DNA from: Mycetocola tolaasinivorans
GTDB lineage: Bacteria; Actinomycetota; Actinomycetes; Actinomycetales; Microbacteriaceae
Length of the DNA: 64,000 nt
Direction: 5' to 3'
NCBI RefSeq assembly: GCF_003667565.1
Contig: NZ_RCUX01000011.1
Coordinates: forward strand, 1 to 64,000
Part shown: one piece after another, positions 41,445 to 50,051 of the stretch
Numbering within the stretch: position 1 is the stretch's first letter
Layout of the letters: the number at the start of each line of letters is the position of its first letter
Notes under the pieces: model-generated
Databases searched by the model: none
What the model was told of the DNA's origin: nothing
What the model saw: only the letters and a program-made list of their open reading frames with translations
Position numbers and translations under genes: made by a program

Positions 41445-41864
41445 ATGACTTCCCGTACCGGCCGCGAACAGCTGCACGACTCCATCCGCGACTATGAGGC
41501 CGGCGATTTCGCCGTCTCCCGCATCATCGACTGCGTCTGCACCTGCGGCAACGAGGTCTTCGCGCTCGGCTATGACGACGAGCAGGGCGTGGCCGTGCGG
41601 CTGTGCTCAAACTGCGACACCGAGGTCGCGCTGCTCGACTCCGCCGACCTGCTGGACCGCGCCGATTCGGACATCGAACTCGATGCCGCCGAGTGCACCT
41701 GCGACGGCACCGACTTCACCGTGGCCGTCGGCTTCGCGATCGAGGGCGAAGACGTGCGCTGGGTCAGCGTGGGCCTGCGCTGCGAGGACTGCGCCATCGC
41801 CGGCGTCTACACCGACTGGGCGATCGACTACTCGCCGAGCATGCAGCTGCTCGAGCGCGTCTAG
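41445..41864 (+). CDS. hypothetical Cys-rich, probably zinc-binding protein
   Basis: A 139-residue acidic protein I do not recognise. It contains two similar halves, each with a C-x-C motif followed about 20-35 residues later by a C-x2-C motif: CTC near residue 31 with CSNC near 52, and CTC near 78 with CEDC near 113. Such spacing is typical of two zinc ribbons. There is no signal peptide or membrane segment. The start is fixed by a leaderless-type promoter. The neighbouring convergent methyltransferase gives no functional hint. Confidence 0.7.
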   Translation: MTSRTGREQLHDSIRDYEAGDFAVSRIIDCVCTCGNEVFALGYDDEQGVAVRLCSNCDTEVALLDSADLLDRADSDIELDAAECTCDGTDFTVAVGFAIEGEDVRWVSVGLRCEDCAIAGVYTDWAIDYSPSMQLLERV

Positions 41865-41880
41865 GGCTCGCCCCTCGCTC

Positions 41881-42642
41881 CTAGGCGGGCGTGCGCACCC
41901 AGTAGACCTCGGTGATCATGGTGTGTGAGACCTCGCCGTCGACGGTGTTTGCGGCGATTGCCGCGTCCAGGGCCGACTCGAAGGTGTCACCCGCGGCGGC
42001 CAGTGCGGCCTGCATCTTGCTGGAGGACAGCGCGCGGCCGCGGGTGTCTTCGGGGGAGCGGGTGAGGGTCCAGTCGGCCTGATACACGCCGTGATCGGCA
42101 TCGGCCGGGGCAAACGCCTCGACGAGCTCCTGTGCATAGGGGAAATCGCGGTACGTGCGGGTGTAGCCAGGGGAGTAGGCCTCGGCCAGTTCCTCCCAGG
42201 CCTGGGCAAAACCGCCGCGGGTGTAGTCGCGGTTGTTCTGAATGATCGCGAGCACGCCGCCGGGACGCAGCGCCCGGAGCGCAGCCGCATAGAAGCGCGG
42301 GCGATCAAACCAGTGCGCGGCCTGGCCCACGGTGATGAGCGCGAGGTCACGGCGCTGCTCGAGGTCCGGCTCGACCGGCGAGTGCACCCAGGTGGCCTCG
42401 GGGAGGCGGGCCGCGCCGGTGGTAACCATGTCCGCGGAGATGTCCACGGCGGTGTAGTCGGCCAGCGGACCAAAGGTGGGCAACAGGTCTTCCAGGACCA
42501 CGCCGGGTCCCGATCCCGCGTCCAAAATGTTGAGCGGCGGCGTTGGATCTACCAACTGCTCCAGGAGGGCGTATACGGCGCGGGGGTAGCGGGGGCGCTG
42601 CTCGTTATAGATTGTGGCCAGGCCATCAAATACCTCGGACAT
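41881..42642 (-). CDS. class I SAM-dependent methyltransferase
   Basis: A 253-residue methyltransferase. The SAM-binding motif I ILDAGSGPGVVLEDLL is near residues 36-51, the acidic strand-2 end YTAVDIS follows near 62-68, and ITVGQAAHWFDRPRFYAAALRALRPGGVLAII is spread over 100-135. The AHWF pattern resembles yeast Tmt1/YcgJ-like small-molecule methyltransferases. Substrate unknown. ATG at 42642 has a GGAAGGAAG site, which fixes the start despite a longer open frame. Confidence 0.85.
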   Translation of the reverse strand: MSEVFDGLATIYNEQRPRYPRAVYALLEQLVDPTPPLNILDAGSGPGVVLEDLLPTFGPLADYTAVDISADMVTTGAARLPEATWVHSPVEPDLEQRRDLALITVGQAAHWFDRPRFYAAALRALRPGGVLAIIQNNRDYTRGGFAQAWEELAEAYSPGYTRTYRDFPYAQELVEAFAPADADHGVYQADWTLTRSPEDTRGRALSSSKMQAALAAAGDTFESALDAAIAANTVDGEVSHTMITEVYWVRTPA

Positions 42643-42797
42643 GAGTCTTCCTTCCGATTGGGAACCTGCGGCCAGTCTACGGTCGTGCCCACGCGCGGCC
42701 GGGTGTCTCCCCCCGGATTCCCAGACACCCGATATGCACACGGGTGCGGATATTGCGGCGCGGGGCGGCTCGGATAGGTCGCGGTGGCTAAACCGCG

Positions 42798-42803
42798 TAG
42801 ACT
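42798..42803 (+). promoter_or_regulatory. -10 hexamer of the ABC-F gene promoter
   Basis: TAGACT would give a leader of about 57 bases containing an AAAGGA site before the GTG at 42867. Confidence 0.5.
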
Positions 42804-42866
42804 GGGTGACTTACCTCGACTTTTACGGCGCTATTTGTGGTGCCTGGTTAGCAAAGGACACCCGCA

Positions 42867-44468
42867 GTGGCTCTCTCCGTTCAGGATCTCGAAATCCGTG
42901 TTGGCGCACGGCTACTCATGGAAAACGTGAGTTTCCAGGTCGCCGCGGGCGACAAGATCGGTCTGGTGGGGCGTAACGGTGCCGGCAAGACCACCCTCAC
43001 CAAGACCCTCGCCGGCGAGATCCCCGCCGCCGGTGGCGAAATCAACAACCGTGGCGAGCTGGGCTACCTGCCCCAGGATCCCCGCACCGGAAACCCCGAA
43101 GACCTCGCGCGCACCCGCATCCTCGATGCCCGCGGGCTCGGCCAGATCGCCCTGAACATGGCCAAGGCCACGCAGGACATGGCGAGCACCGATCCGGCCG
43201 TGGCCGAGGCCGCGATGAAGAAGTACGGTAACCTCACCGACCGCTTCAACGCGCTGGGCGGCTACGCCGCCGAGGCCGAGGCCGCCTCGATCGCGAGCAA
43301 CCTGAACCTGCCGGATCGCATCCTCGACCAGCCGCTGTCCACACTGTCCGGTGGTCAGCGTCGCCGCATCGAGCTCGCGCGCATTCTGTTCTCCGACGCG
43401 CAGACGATGATCCTCGATGAGCCCACCAACCACCTCGACGCCGACTCGGTGGTGTGGCTGCGCGAGTTCCTGAAGAACTACCGCGGTGGCTTCATCGTGA
43501 TCACCCACGACATCGAGCTCGTGGGCGAAACCGTGAACCGCGTGTTCTACCTCGACGCCAACCGCCAGGTCATCGACATCTACAACATGAACTGGAAGAA
43601 CTACCTGCGTCAGCGCGAGGCCGACGAGGAGCGCCGCAAAAAGGAGCGCGCCAACGCCGAGAAGAAGGCCACGACCCTGCAGCTGCAGGCGGCCCGCTTC
43701 GGTGCCAAGGCCTCCAAGGCCGCGGCCGCGCACCAGATGGTCGCGCGTGCCGAGAAGCTGCTCGCAGGCCTCGATGACGTGCGTCAGGTCGAGCGCGTGG
43801 CAAAGCTGCGCTTCCCGGACCCCGCGCCCTGTGGCAAGACCCCGATCATGGCGAAGAACCTCTCCAAGAGCTACGGTTCGCTCGAGATCTTCACCTCGGT
43901 GGACCTCGCAATCGACCGCGGCTCCAAGGTCGTGGTGCTGGGCCTCAACGGTGCCGGAAAGACCACCCTGCTGCGCATGCTCGCCGGGGTGGACAAACCC
44001 GACACCGGCGAGATCATCCCCGGCCACGGCCTCAAGGTGGGCTACTACGCGCAGGAGCACGAGAACCTCGACGTGAAGCGCACCGTGCTGGAGAACATGC
44101 TCTCGGCCTCACCGAACATCGGCGAAACCGAGGCGCGCAAGGTGCTCGGTTCGTTCCTGTTCACCGGTGACGACGGCCACAAGCCCGCCGGCGTGCTCTC
44201 CGGTGGTGAAAAAACCCGTCTGTCACTCGCGATGCTCGTGGTGTCTTCGGCCAACGTACTGCTGCTCGATGAGCCCACCAACAACCTCGACCCCGCAAGC
44301 CGCCTCGAAATCCTCGACGCCCTGGCGCACTTCACCGGTGCCGTGGTTCTGGTGAGCCACGACTCGGGTGCCGTCGAGGCGCTGAACCCCGAGCGGGTGC
44401 TCATCCTGCCCGACGGTGTGGAAGACCACTGGAACAAGGACTACAACGACCTGATCGAGCTCGCCTAG
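42867..44468 (+). CDS. ABC-F family ATPase
   Basis: A 533-residue soluble protein with two ABC domains and no membrane segment, the ABC-F layout. Walker A loops are GRNGAGKTT near residues 36-44 and GLNGAGKTT near 358-366; signatures LSGGQRRR and LSGGEKTR and Walker B MILDEPTNHLD and LLLDEPTNNLD follow. A charged coiled linker (about 250-285, RQREADEERRKKERANAEKK) joins them, matching the P-site tRNA interaction motif. ABC-F proteins act on the ribosome, in translation control or antibiotic protection; nothing here shows it is a resistance type. GTG start with AAAGGA site. Confidence 0.92.
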   Translation: MALSVQDLEIRVGARLLMENVSFQVAAGDKIGLVGRNGAGKTTLTKTLAGEIPAAGGEINNRGELGYLPQDPRTGNPEDLARTRILDARGLGQIALNMAKATQDMASTDPAVAEAAMKKYGNLTDRFNALGGYAAEAEAASIASNLNLPDRILDQPLSTLSGGQRRRIELARILFSDAQTMILDEPTNHLDADSVVWLREFLKNYRGGFIVITHDIELVGETVNRVFYLDANRQVIDIYNMNWKNYLRQREADEERRKKERANAEKKATTLQLQAARFGAKASKAAAAHQMVARAEKLLAGLDDVRQVERVAKLRFPDPAPCGKTPIMAKNLSKSYGSLEIFTSVDLAIDRGSKVVVLGLNGAGKTTLLRMLAGVDKPDTGEIIPGHGLKVGYYAQEHENLDVKRTVLENMLSASPNIGETEARKVLGSFLFTGDDGHKPAGVLSGGEKTRLSLAMLVVSSANVLLLDEPTNNLDPASRLEILDALAHFTGAVVLVSHDSGAVEALNPERVLILPDGVEDHWNKDYNDLIELA

Positions 44469-44481
44469 GCGGCACCTCGGT

Positions 44482-44520
44482 CCGCGGCCCCGAGCAACCT
44501 TTTGGTACTCGGGGCCGCGG
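44482..44520 (+). terminator. Terminator after the ABC-F gene
   Basis: 13-base arms CCGCGGCCCCGAG and complement with a 13-base loop, followed by CGTTTTCG. Confidence 0.8.
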
Positions 44521-44549
44521 CGTTTTCGGGATCGACGGGACGTGCTGGA

Positions 44550-44555
44550 TACACT
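44550..44555 (+). promoter_or_regulatory. -10 hexamer, leaderless promoter of the MarR/GbsR gene
   Basis: TACACT ends six bases before the ATG at 44562. Confidence 0.6.
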
Positions 44556-44561
44556 GAATCT

Positions 44562-45074
44562 ATGACGTCCGAGCCCCAGATCACTCCCGGCGACCTCGAA
44601 ACCGATGCGCAGTTCCGGGCCTGGTTTGTCGATTCCTTCGCCGGGTTCTGGCAGGGCGGCGGCGGCACCCGCACCGGGGGCCGCATCGCCGGATATCTGC
44701 TGCTGAGCGACGCCGATGGGGTCTCGGCCGATGAGCTCTCGCGCGAGCTCGACATCAGCCGCGGCTCGGTGTCCTCACACGTGCGCAAGCTCGAACAGGG
44801 CGGCTTCGTACACCGGGTGCGCCGCCCCGGTGCCCGCACCCACTACTTCACCATGGATGCCGACGTCTGGGGCGGCTTCCTCAAGCAGGAACAGACCTAC
44901 CTCGCCAACCAGCGCACGCTCGCCGAACAGGCTCTCGCCCGGGTATCGCCGGGCGGTCTCGCGCAGGAGCGCGTGCGCAACATGCGCGACTACATGGGCT
45001 GGATGCTCGATAACCGCGCCCTCGACACCGAGTGGGCACGCTTCAAGGCCGAGCGGGATTCCCGCCCGGCCTAG
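44562..45074 (+). CDS. GbsR/MarR-family transcriptional regulator
   Basis: A 170-residue protein with a winged helix-turn-helix: GRIAGYLLLSDADGVSADELSRELDISRGSVSSHVRKLEQ is spread over residues 40-80, where SRGSVSSHVRKLE is the recognition helix, followed by a wing RRPGARTHYF. A C-terminal helical region probably forms the dimer. This pattern matches the GbsR branch of MarR regulators. Targets are unknown; the divergent or adjacent siderophore genes run toward it and share no visible operator. ATG is fixed by the leaderless promoter. Confidence 0.85.
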   Translation: MTSEPQITPGDLETDAQFRAWFVDSFAGFWQGGGGTRTGGRIAGYLLLSDADGVSADELSRELDISRGSVSSHVRKLEQGGFVHRVRRPGARTHYFTMDADVWGGFLKQEQTYLANQRTLAEQALARVSPGGLAQERVRNMRDYMGWMLDNRALDTEWARFKAERDSRPA

Positions 45075-45087
45075 CCCGCCCGAAACG

Positions 45088-45879
45088 CTAGACGCGTGCG
45101 AGCGGCACGATTAGCGGTGATCCGCTCTGCGGGTCGATCGTGATCTCCGCCGGCAGCGCAAAGACCTCGCGCACCAGATCGGCGCTCAGCACGTCCGCGG
45201 GTGTGCCCTCGGCCACGATTGCACCCTCGTGCATCACCACGAGGTGATCCGCATAGCGGGCGGCCTGGTTGAGATCGTGCAGCACCGCAACCACGGTTTT
45301 GCCCGCGCTACGCATGTCCTGGCAGCGGTGGAGGAGATCGATCTGATGCGAAATGTCGAGGAACGACGTGGGTTCATCCAGGAGTACGTAGTCGGTGTCC
45401 TGGGCGAGCACGAGCGCTACCCACGCGCGTTGACGCTGACCGCCGGACAACTCGGACACGAAGCGGTCGGCGAGGTGGGTGACACCGGTTTCGGCGAGCG
45501 CGCGATCCACCGCCTCGGTGTCTCCCGGTGCCCACTGCCGCAGCAGCGAGTGATACGGATGCCGGCCGCGGGCCACGAGGTCGCGCACCCGGATGGTGTC
45601 CGGGGCGATGGGGTCCTGGGGGAGGAGCGCCAGCCTGCGTGCGATTACTTTGGGGCGCAGACTCGCGAGGTCGGTCCCGTCGAGGGTGACGGCACCGGCC
45701 CGGGGCACGATGGCTCGCCCGAGGCTCTTCAGGAGAGTGGACTTCCCGCAGCCGTTCGGGCCGATGATCGCCGTGAACGCACCCGTGGGCAGGGTCACCG
45801 AGAGGTCGCTGAGGACGGTGCGGGATCCGTAGCCCACTCGGAGCTGATGGGCGCGCAGGCCCGGGGGTGTGGGTGTCAT
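45088..45879 (-). CDS. siderophore ABC transporter ATP-binding protein (FecE/FepC type)
   Basis: A 263-residue ATPase powering iron-siderophore uptake. Walker A GPNGCGKST lies near residues 39-47, the Q-loop LLPQDPIAPDTIRVRDLVARGRHPYHSL is typical of FecE/FhuC types, and the signature SELSGGQRQRAW near 143-154 and Walker B YVLLDEPTSFLDISHQ follow. ATG at 45879 overlaps the stop of the permease gene (ATGA), which fixes the start within a longer open frame. Last gene of the four-gene operon. Confidence 0.93.
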   Translation of the reverse strand: MTPTPPGLRAHQLRVGYGSRTVLSDLSVTLPTGAFTAIIGPNGCGKSTLLKSLGRAIVPRAGAVTLDGTDLASLRPKVIARRLALLPQDPIAPDTIRVRDLVARGRHPYHSLLRQWAPGDTEAVDRALAETGVTHLADRFVSELSGGQRQRAWVALVLAQDTDYVLLDEPTSFLDISHQIDLLHRCQDMRSAGKTVVAVLHDLNQAARYADHLVVMHEGAIVAEGTPADVLSADLVREVFALPAEITIDPQSGSPLIVPLARV

Positions 45880-46970
45880 AGTCTGCCTTTCCGCCACTCG
45901 CGAATGAGGAGTGCGCCGAGATAGATGCCGCCGACGCCGGCGGTGAGGATGCCCACCGGGAGGCCGCGCGCCCAGGGGGCCTGCTGGGCGAGGAGATCCG
46001 CGACCACCAGGATGAGTGCGCCGAGGAGGGCCGAGAGGCCGAGGGAAAGTGCCGGGCTGCGGGTGAGTCGCTGCGCGATCTGCGGCGCGGTGAGCGCGAC
46101 AAACGAGATGGGCCCGGCCACGGTGACCGCACCCGCGGCGGCCACCACGGCGACGATGATCGCGGCCGTGCGGGTGGCCGTGACGCGGATGCCCAGGGAG
46201 TGCGCCAGTGAGTCGCCGAGGGCGATCTGGTTGAGCGAGGGGGAGAGCGCCCAGGCCGCGGGCAGGCACAGCGCGAGGGTGATCGCGATGATGCCGACCG
46301 CGCCCCAGCCCACCGAGTTGATCGATCCGGCCAGGTAGCCGGCGAGCTGGCTCGCCTCATCTCGCAGCTTGACGCTCACCACGTACTGGGTGACGGCGTG
46401 CGCCATGGCCGAGACGCCGATGCCGGCGATGATAATGCGGGCGGGGGCGGCGAATCCGCGGCCGGTCGAGAGATACACGATCGTGATGGCCAGCATGGCA
46501 CCGAGGAGCGCGCCCGCCGGGGTGGGCAGCACGCCCGGCCAGAGTAGACCGCAGATGGCGACGCCGGCACCGGCGCCCGCGCCGAGGCCGATCACGTCGG
46601 GGCTGCCCAGCGGGTTGCGGGTCACGATCTGGAACAGGGCGCCGGAGATGCCGAGCGCCGCGCCCACGCCGATGGCGACGAGCAGGCGCGGCCCGCGCAG
46701 GGTCGTGAGGGTGAATCCGGCCGCGCCGCGCGGGGGATCAAACAGGGCGGCGGGGAGTGACTGAGGGGCGATGCCGAGCTTTCCCATGCTCAGGGTCAGC
46801 ACGGCGGCAACGATCAGGCCCACCAGGACAATGCCGGACCAGATCAGCGCGCGCGGATGCACCGGGAGCGCGATCCCGGGCCCGATGCGAAACAGTCGGG
46901 GAGCGCGTCGGCCCGCGAGTGCGGGTGCCGCCGCGGCCACGGGGGACTCGAGGTGTGGAGCGGCGCTCAT
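45876..46970 (-). CDS. siderophore ABC transporter permease (FecCD family, FepG-like)
   Basis: A 364-residue FecCD permease with about nine or ten membrane segments after a polar N-terminus of about 40 residues. Conserved motifs include LRGPRLLVAIGVGAALGISGALFQ and TRNPLGSPDVIGLGAGAG near residues 90-135, and GPISFVALTAPQIAQRL near 283, the coupling region for the ATPase. ATG at 46970 overlaps the preceding permease stop (ATGA). It should form a heterodimer with its neighbour. Confidence 0.93.
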   Translation of the reverse strand: MSAAPHLESPVAAAAPALAGRRAPRLFRIGPGIALPVHPRALIWSGIVLVGLIVAAVLTLSMGKLGIAPQSLPAALFDPPRGAAGFTLTTLRGPRLLVAIGVGAALGISGALFQIVTRNPLGSPDVIGLGAGAGAGVAICGLLWPGVLPTPAGALLGAMLAITIVYLSTGRGFAAPARIIIAGIGVSAMAHAVTQYVVSVKLRDEASQLAGYLAGSINSVGWGAVGIIAITLALCLPAAWALSPSLNQIALGDSLAHSLGIRVTATRTAAIIVAVVAAAGAVTVAGPISFVALTAPQIAQRLTRSPALSLGLSALLGALILVVADLLAQQAPWARGLPVGILTAGVGGIYLGALLIREWRKGRL

Positions 46971-48022
46971 CCGCGCACCGCCCGCCCCGCCCGCACGGCG
47001 ATGAGGAGGAAGGGGGCACCCACAAACGCGGTCACAACGCCCACCATGAGCTCACCCGGGCGGGCGATGATTCGGCCCACAATATCGGCCGCGATGAGCA
47101 CGGAGGCCCCGAGTAGGATCGCGGCGGGAATCTGCCAGCGGTGATCCGTGCCGACGAGGGCGCGCACGATGTGCGGGACGGCCAGGCCGATGAAGGCGAT
47201 CGGCCCGACCAGCGCGGTGGCGCCGGCGCACAGCAGGGCCGCGGCCAGCAGGCCTCCGGCACGCACGCGGGGCACGGAGACGCCGAGGGAGTGGGCCATA
47301 TCGTCGCCGAGCGCCAGGGCGTTGAGCCCAGAGGCGAGGATCAGCGCGAGGACGAGGCCGAGAATCAGTGCGGGTGCGACCTCGGCGAGGGTTTCCAGCC
47401 GGCGGCCGGAGAGCGAACCGATGACCCAGAACCGGAACGAGTCAAACACCGCGGGGCGGGTCAGGATCATGGCCTGAATGTAGGTGCCGAGCACCGCGGA
47501 GACCACGGCCCCGGCCAGGAGCAGCGGCACGATACCGCCCGCGGTGGGGCGACCCGCAACGAGGACAACCAGGACCACGGTGGCGAGGGCCCCGGCGAGC
47601 GCGACCCACACTGTGCCCGCACCAATGGCGGTGCCGGTGATCGCGGTGGCGGTCACGACGGCGGCGGAGGCGCCGACGCTCACGCCGAGGAGTCCGGGAT
47701 CACCCAGCGGATTGCGGGTGATGCCCTGCACGATGACCCCGGCTACCGCGAGGCTCGCACCCACGACGGCACCGATGATCGTGCGCGGGATGCGTTCGGT
47801 GACCACCAGCTGTAGGTGGGGATTCCCGGTGCCGGAGAGTGCCTGCCAGACCTCGGACACGCTCGTCACGCGGCTGCCCGCTACCAGGGACAACGCGGAC
47901 AGCACGAGCAGGAGCAGCAGGAGCGCGATCAGGATGAGGGTGCGGCTGCCGAGCGTGCGCACGCGAGCGCGGCCGCTCCGGGAAACCCGGGCGGCCGCGT
48001 GCGTGGGGGAGAGCTGGGTCAC
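46967..48022 (-). CDS. siderophore ABC transporter permease (FecCD family, FepD-like)
   Basis: A 351-residue FecCD permease. It has the family motifs ERIPRTIIGAVVGASLAVAG and ITRNPLGDPGLLGVSVGA near residues 76-115, LGDDMAHSLGV near 227 and GPIAFIGLAVPHIVR near 265. GTG at 48022 overlaps the stop of the binding-protein gene (GTGA), so this start is preferred over an open frame 19 codons longer. Partner of the following permease gene. Confidence 0.93.
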   Translation of the reverse strand: MTQLSPTHAAARVSRSGRARVRTLGSRTLILIALLLLLLVLSALSLVAGSRVTSVSEVWQALSGTGNPHLQLVVTERIPRTIIGAVVGASLAVAGVIVQGITRNPLGDPGLLGVSVGASAAVVTATAITGTAIGAGTVWVALAGALATVVLVVLVAGRPTAGGIVPLLLAGAVVSAVLGTYIQAMILTRPAVFDSFRFWVIGSLSGRRLETLAEVAPALILGLVLALILASGLNALALGDDMAHSLGVSVPRVRAGGLLAAALLCAGATALVGPIAFIGLAVPHIVRALVGTDHRWQIPAAILLGASVLIAADIVGRIIARPGELMVGVVTAFVGAPFLLIAVRAGRAVRG

Positions 48023-49047
48023 CGAGAAACGTGCGCGAGGGCGTCGTCGATCAGCGGAACGTAGCGCTCCAGTGCCCACGGAACGGTGAGCGGGTTGATC
48101 ATCGAGGACCCGGTGACGAACGGCTGGTCGGTCGGGGCCACCACCGCACCGGCGGCGATCGCGGGGATCGCGTGGTACAGCGGCTGGGCCTCGATCTCGG
48201 CGCGGTTTGCCTGGTCCGAGTAGAACGTGAAGATGAGGTCGGAGTTCGCGAGCTTATCGGCGTTCTCCAGCCCGATCAGCGCCGAGTCGGTGCCCTCGGT
48301 CTCGGTGAAGGTGTCGACCACGGGGTCAACCGTCAGGCCGAGGGCCGCGGCCATGGCCACCCGCTGCTCACCGGGGAAGAACACGCCGAGCGTGCCGGGA
48401 CCGGTGTTGTAGATGTAGGAGAAGCTGACGCCCGCGTATTCGGGGCGCTTCGCGTTTGCGAGGGTGTCGTTGATCTCGGTGATCAGGTCGGCGGCCTCGG
48501 CGGGCTTGCCCATGGCCTTTCCGATGGTGGTGATCTGGTCGTCCCAGGTGATCGTCCACGGCTTTTCCGGGTAGGCGATGGTCGGGGCGATCTTGTCCAG
48601 GACGTCGTACTGCTCCTGGGTCACGCCGGACCACGGGGCCAGGATCAGGTCGGGCTCCAGGTCGGCGATAGTCTCGACATCGAGCTCGGTGTTGCCGGTG
48701 AAGGTCTTCGGGAGCGTTCCGCCGGCCTTGGTCACGGCCTCGTGTACCCAGGGCAGGTATCCGGTGTCATCGCTGCCCCAGGGGTATTCCTCCATGCCGA
48801 CCGGGATGGTGCCGAGCGCGATGGCGGTCTCGGCGGATCCCTGGCCGAGGGTCACGATGCGCTTCGGGGTGCCGGTGATCTTCGCGGCACCGAGGGCGTG
48901 GGTGATGGTGGTGGCACTTTCACCGGCGGCCGGGTCGGCCTTTTCGGCGGAGGGTCCGGCGGTGGAGCAGCCGGTGAGGATCAGGGCGGCCGCGGTAATG
49001 GTGGCGGCGAGGAGCGCGCGGCGGGGCCGCGAAACGGGGCGTCGCAT
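48019..49047 (-). CDS. iron-siderophore substrate-binding lipoprotein
   Basis: A 342-residue extracellular binding protein of the FecB/FepB family. It starts with a basic region and lipobox LILTGC, lipidated Cys at residue 27. The periplasmic-binding fold is shown by TPKRIVTLGQGSAETAIALG (about 60-80), DLEPDLILAP (about 127), and C-terminal LYHAIPAIAAG. It delivers a ferric siderophore to the downstream permeases. A DtxR/IdeR-like site overlaps its promoter region at 49079-49097, so iron repression is likely. First gene of the operon. Confidence 0.93.
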   Translation of the reverse strand: MRRPVSRPRRALLAATITAAALILTGCSTAGPSAEKADPAAGESATTITHALGAAKITGTPKRIVTLGQGSAETAIALGTIPVGMEEYPWGSDDTGYLPWVHEAVTKAGGTLPKTFTGNTELDVETIADLEPDLILAPWSGVTQEQYDVLDKIAPTIAYPEKPWTITWDDQITTIGKAMGKPAEAADLITEINDTLANAKRPEYAGVSFSYIYNTGPGTLGVFFPGEQRVAMAAALGLTVDPVVDTFTETEGTDSALIGLENADKLANSDLIFTFYSDQANRAEIEAQPLYHAIPAIAAGAVVAPTDQPFVTGSSMINPLTVPWALERYVPLIDDALAHVSR

Positions 49048-49078
49048 GGGAGCCTTTCGTGAGGGAGGGGGAGCTTGG

Positions 49079-49097
49079 TTAGTCTAGCCTTACCTCA
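49079..49097 (-). promoter_or_regulatory. DtxR/IdeR-type iron box
   Basis: On the minus strand the site reads TGAGGTAAGGCTAGACTAA and matches the 19-base consensus TTAGGTTAGGCTAACCTAA at 15 positions. It lies 32 bases before the start of the siderophore-binding lipoprotein gene, where repressor binding would block transcription when iron is plentiful. Confidence 0.75.
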
Positions 49098-49144
49098 CCT
49101 CAACTTTCAAATAAATTGATATTTCGATCAAAGAGCGCACAAAA

Positions 49145-49174
49145 ACCCCGTTCGAACACGTGTTCGAACGGGGT
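49145..49174 (-). terminator. Palindromic terminator of the SURF1 gene, containing a LexA-like box
   Basis: A perfect 30-base palindrome with half ACCCCGTTCGAACAC, followed on the minus strand by TTTTTGTG, so it works as a terminator for the gene ending at 49194. Its centre (49152-49167) also equals the actinobacterial SOS box pattern TCGAAC-N4-GTTCGA. Confidence 0.75.
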
Positions 49175-49193
49175 CCATCTGTGGTGTGCGGGG

Positions 49194-50051
49194 CTACTTT
49201 CCGGCGTGAACGCGAACGTCCTCGACCTCGGCATCCTCCACATCCGCATCGGTGGTCTTTGCCGCTCGCTTTGCCGCGCGCTTCGCGGCCCGAACCTTCT
49301 CGGCCGGATCATCGGCGTTCACGCGGCGGTACTCCTCGCGCACGGCCCACCCCAGGAAGGTGAAGCCCATCAGCGCAAAGATGATCCACTGGAACGCGTA
49401 GGACAGGTGCGGCCCCTCATCGGGCTCGGGCTTCTTCACCGCGGCCGGGCGATCCTCCGTGGAGGGCGGCGTCTCGCTCGCCAGCAGGCCGAACGCGCCC
49501 GAGTAGATCGGCTGCTTCACGATCTTCTCGGCCTCGCCCAGGTTGATCGTGGCGAGCTGGCCCTCGGGGGCCCCGCGGCCACGAATAATGTCCTCGCTGG
49601 CCTTGAGGCGTGCCACCACGGTGACCTCGCCGCTCGGCGGTGCCGGCACGTGATCGGGGTGATCGGGATTGTTGCCCTGCGGCACCCAGCCGCGGTTCAC
49701 CAGGAAAACGTCACCGTTGTCCAGGCGCAGCGGGGTAAGGATCTCATACCCCGGCGAGCCATCGTAGGGGCGGTTGCGCACGAGGATCTGCTTGTCCTCC
49801 TCATACCGGCCACTCATGGTGACCGGCAGCCAGCGCTGATCGATGCTAAACGAGTTCAGGTGCGGTAGCGCCTCGGTCAGCGGAATCGGGGTCGCGTCGA
49901 AGTTCTTCGCGACGCGGGCGATCTCCGCCTCACGATCGCCGCGACGGTCGAGCTGCCAGTTCGAGAGCATCACGCAGGCGATGGCAAACACGATCGCCAC
50001 GCCCAGGTAGGCAAACCAGCGCCTCTGGAATGCAAAACGCCAACGGTTCAC
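49194..50051 (-). CDS. SURF1-family cytochrome oxidase assembly protein
   Basis: A 285-residue protein with the SURF1 layout: one membrane helix near the N-terminus (YLGVAIVFAIACVMLSNWQLDRR is spread over residues 15-37), an extracytoplasmic domain, and a second helix near 230-250. Conserved motifs include the helix-end NWQLDRR, the VRNRPYDGSPGYEILTPL region and VNRGWVPQG. SURF1 helps insert heme A into cytochrome oxidase, fitting ctaA and ctaB elsewhere in the window. The C-terminal tail is Lys/Arg/Ala-rich. The GTG start overlaps the stop of the upstream small gene (GTGA). Confidence 0.92.
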   Translation of the reverse strand: MNRWRFAFQRRWFAYLGVAIVFAIACVMLSNWQLDRRGDREAEIARVAKNFDATPIPLTEALPHLNSFSIDQRWLPVTMSGRYEEDKQILVRNRPYDGSPGYEILTPLRLDNGDVFLVNRGWVPQGNNPDHPDHVPAPPSGEVTVVARLKASEDIIRGRGAPEGQLATINLGEAEKIVKQPIYSGAFGLLASETPPSTEDRPAAVKKPEPDEGPHLSYAFQWIIFALMGFTFLGWAVREEYRRVNADDPAEKVRAAKRAAKRAAKTTDADVEDAEVEDVRVHAGK

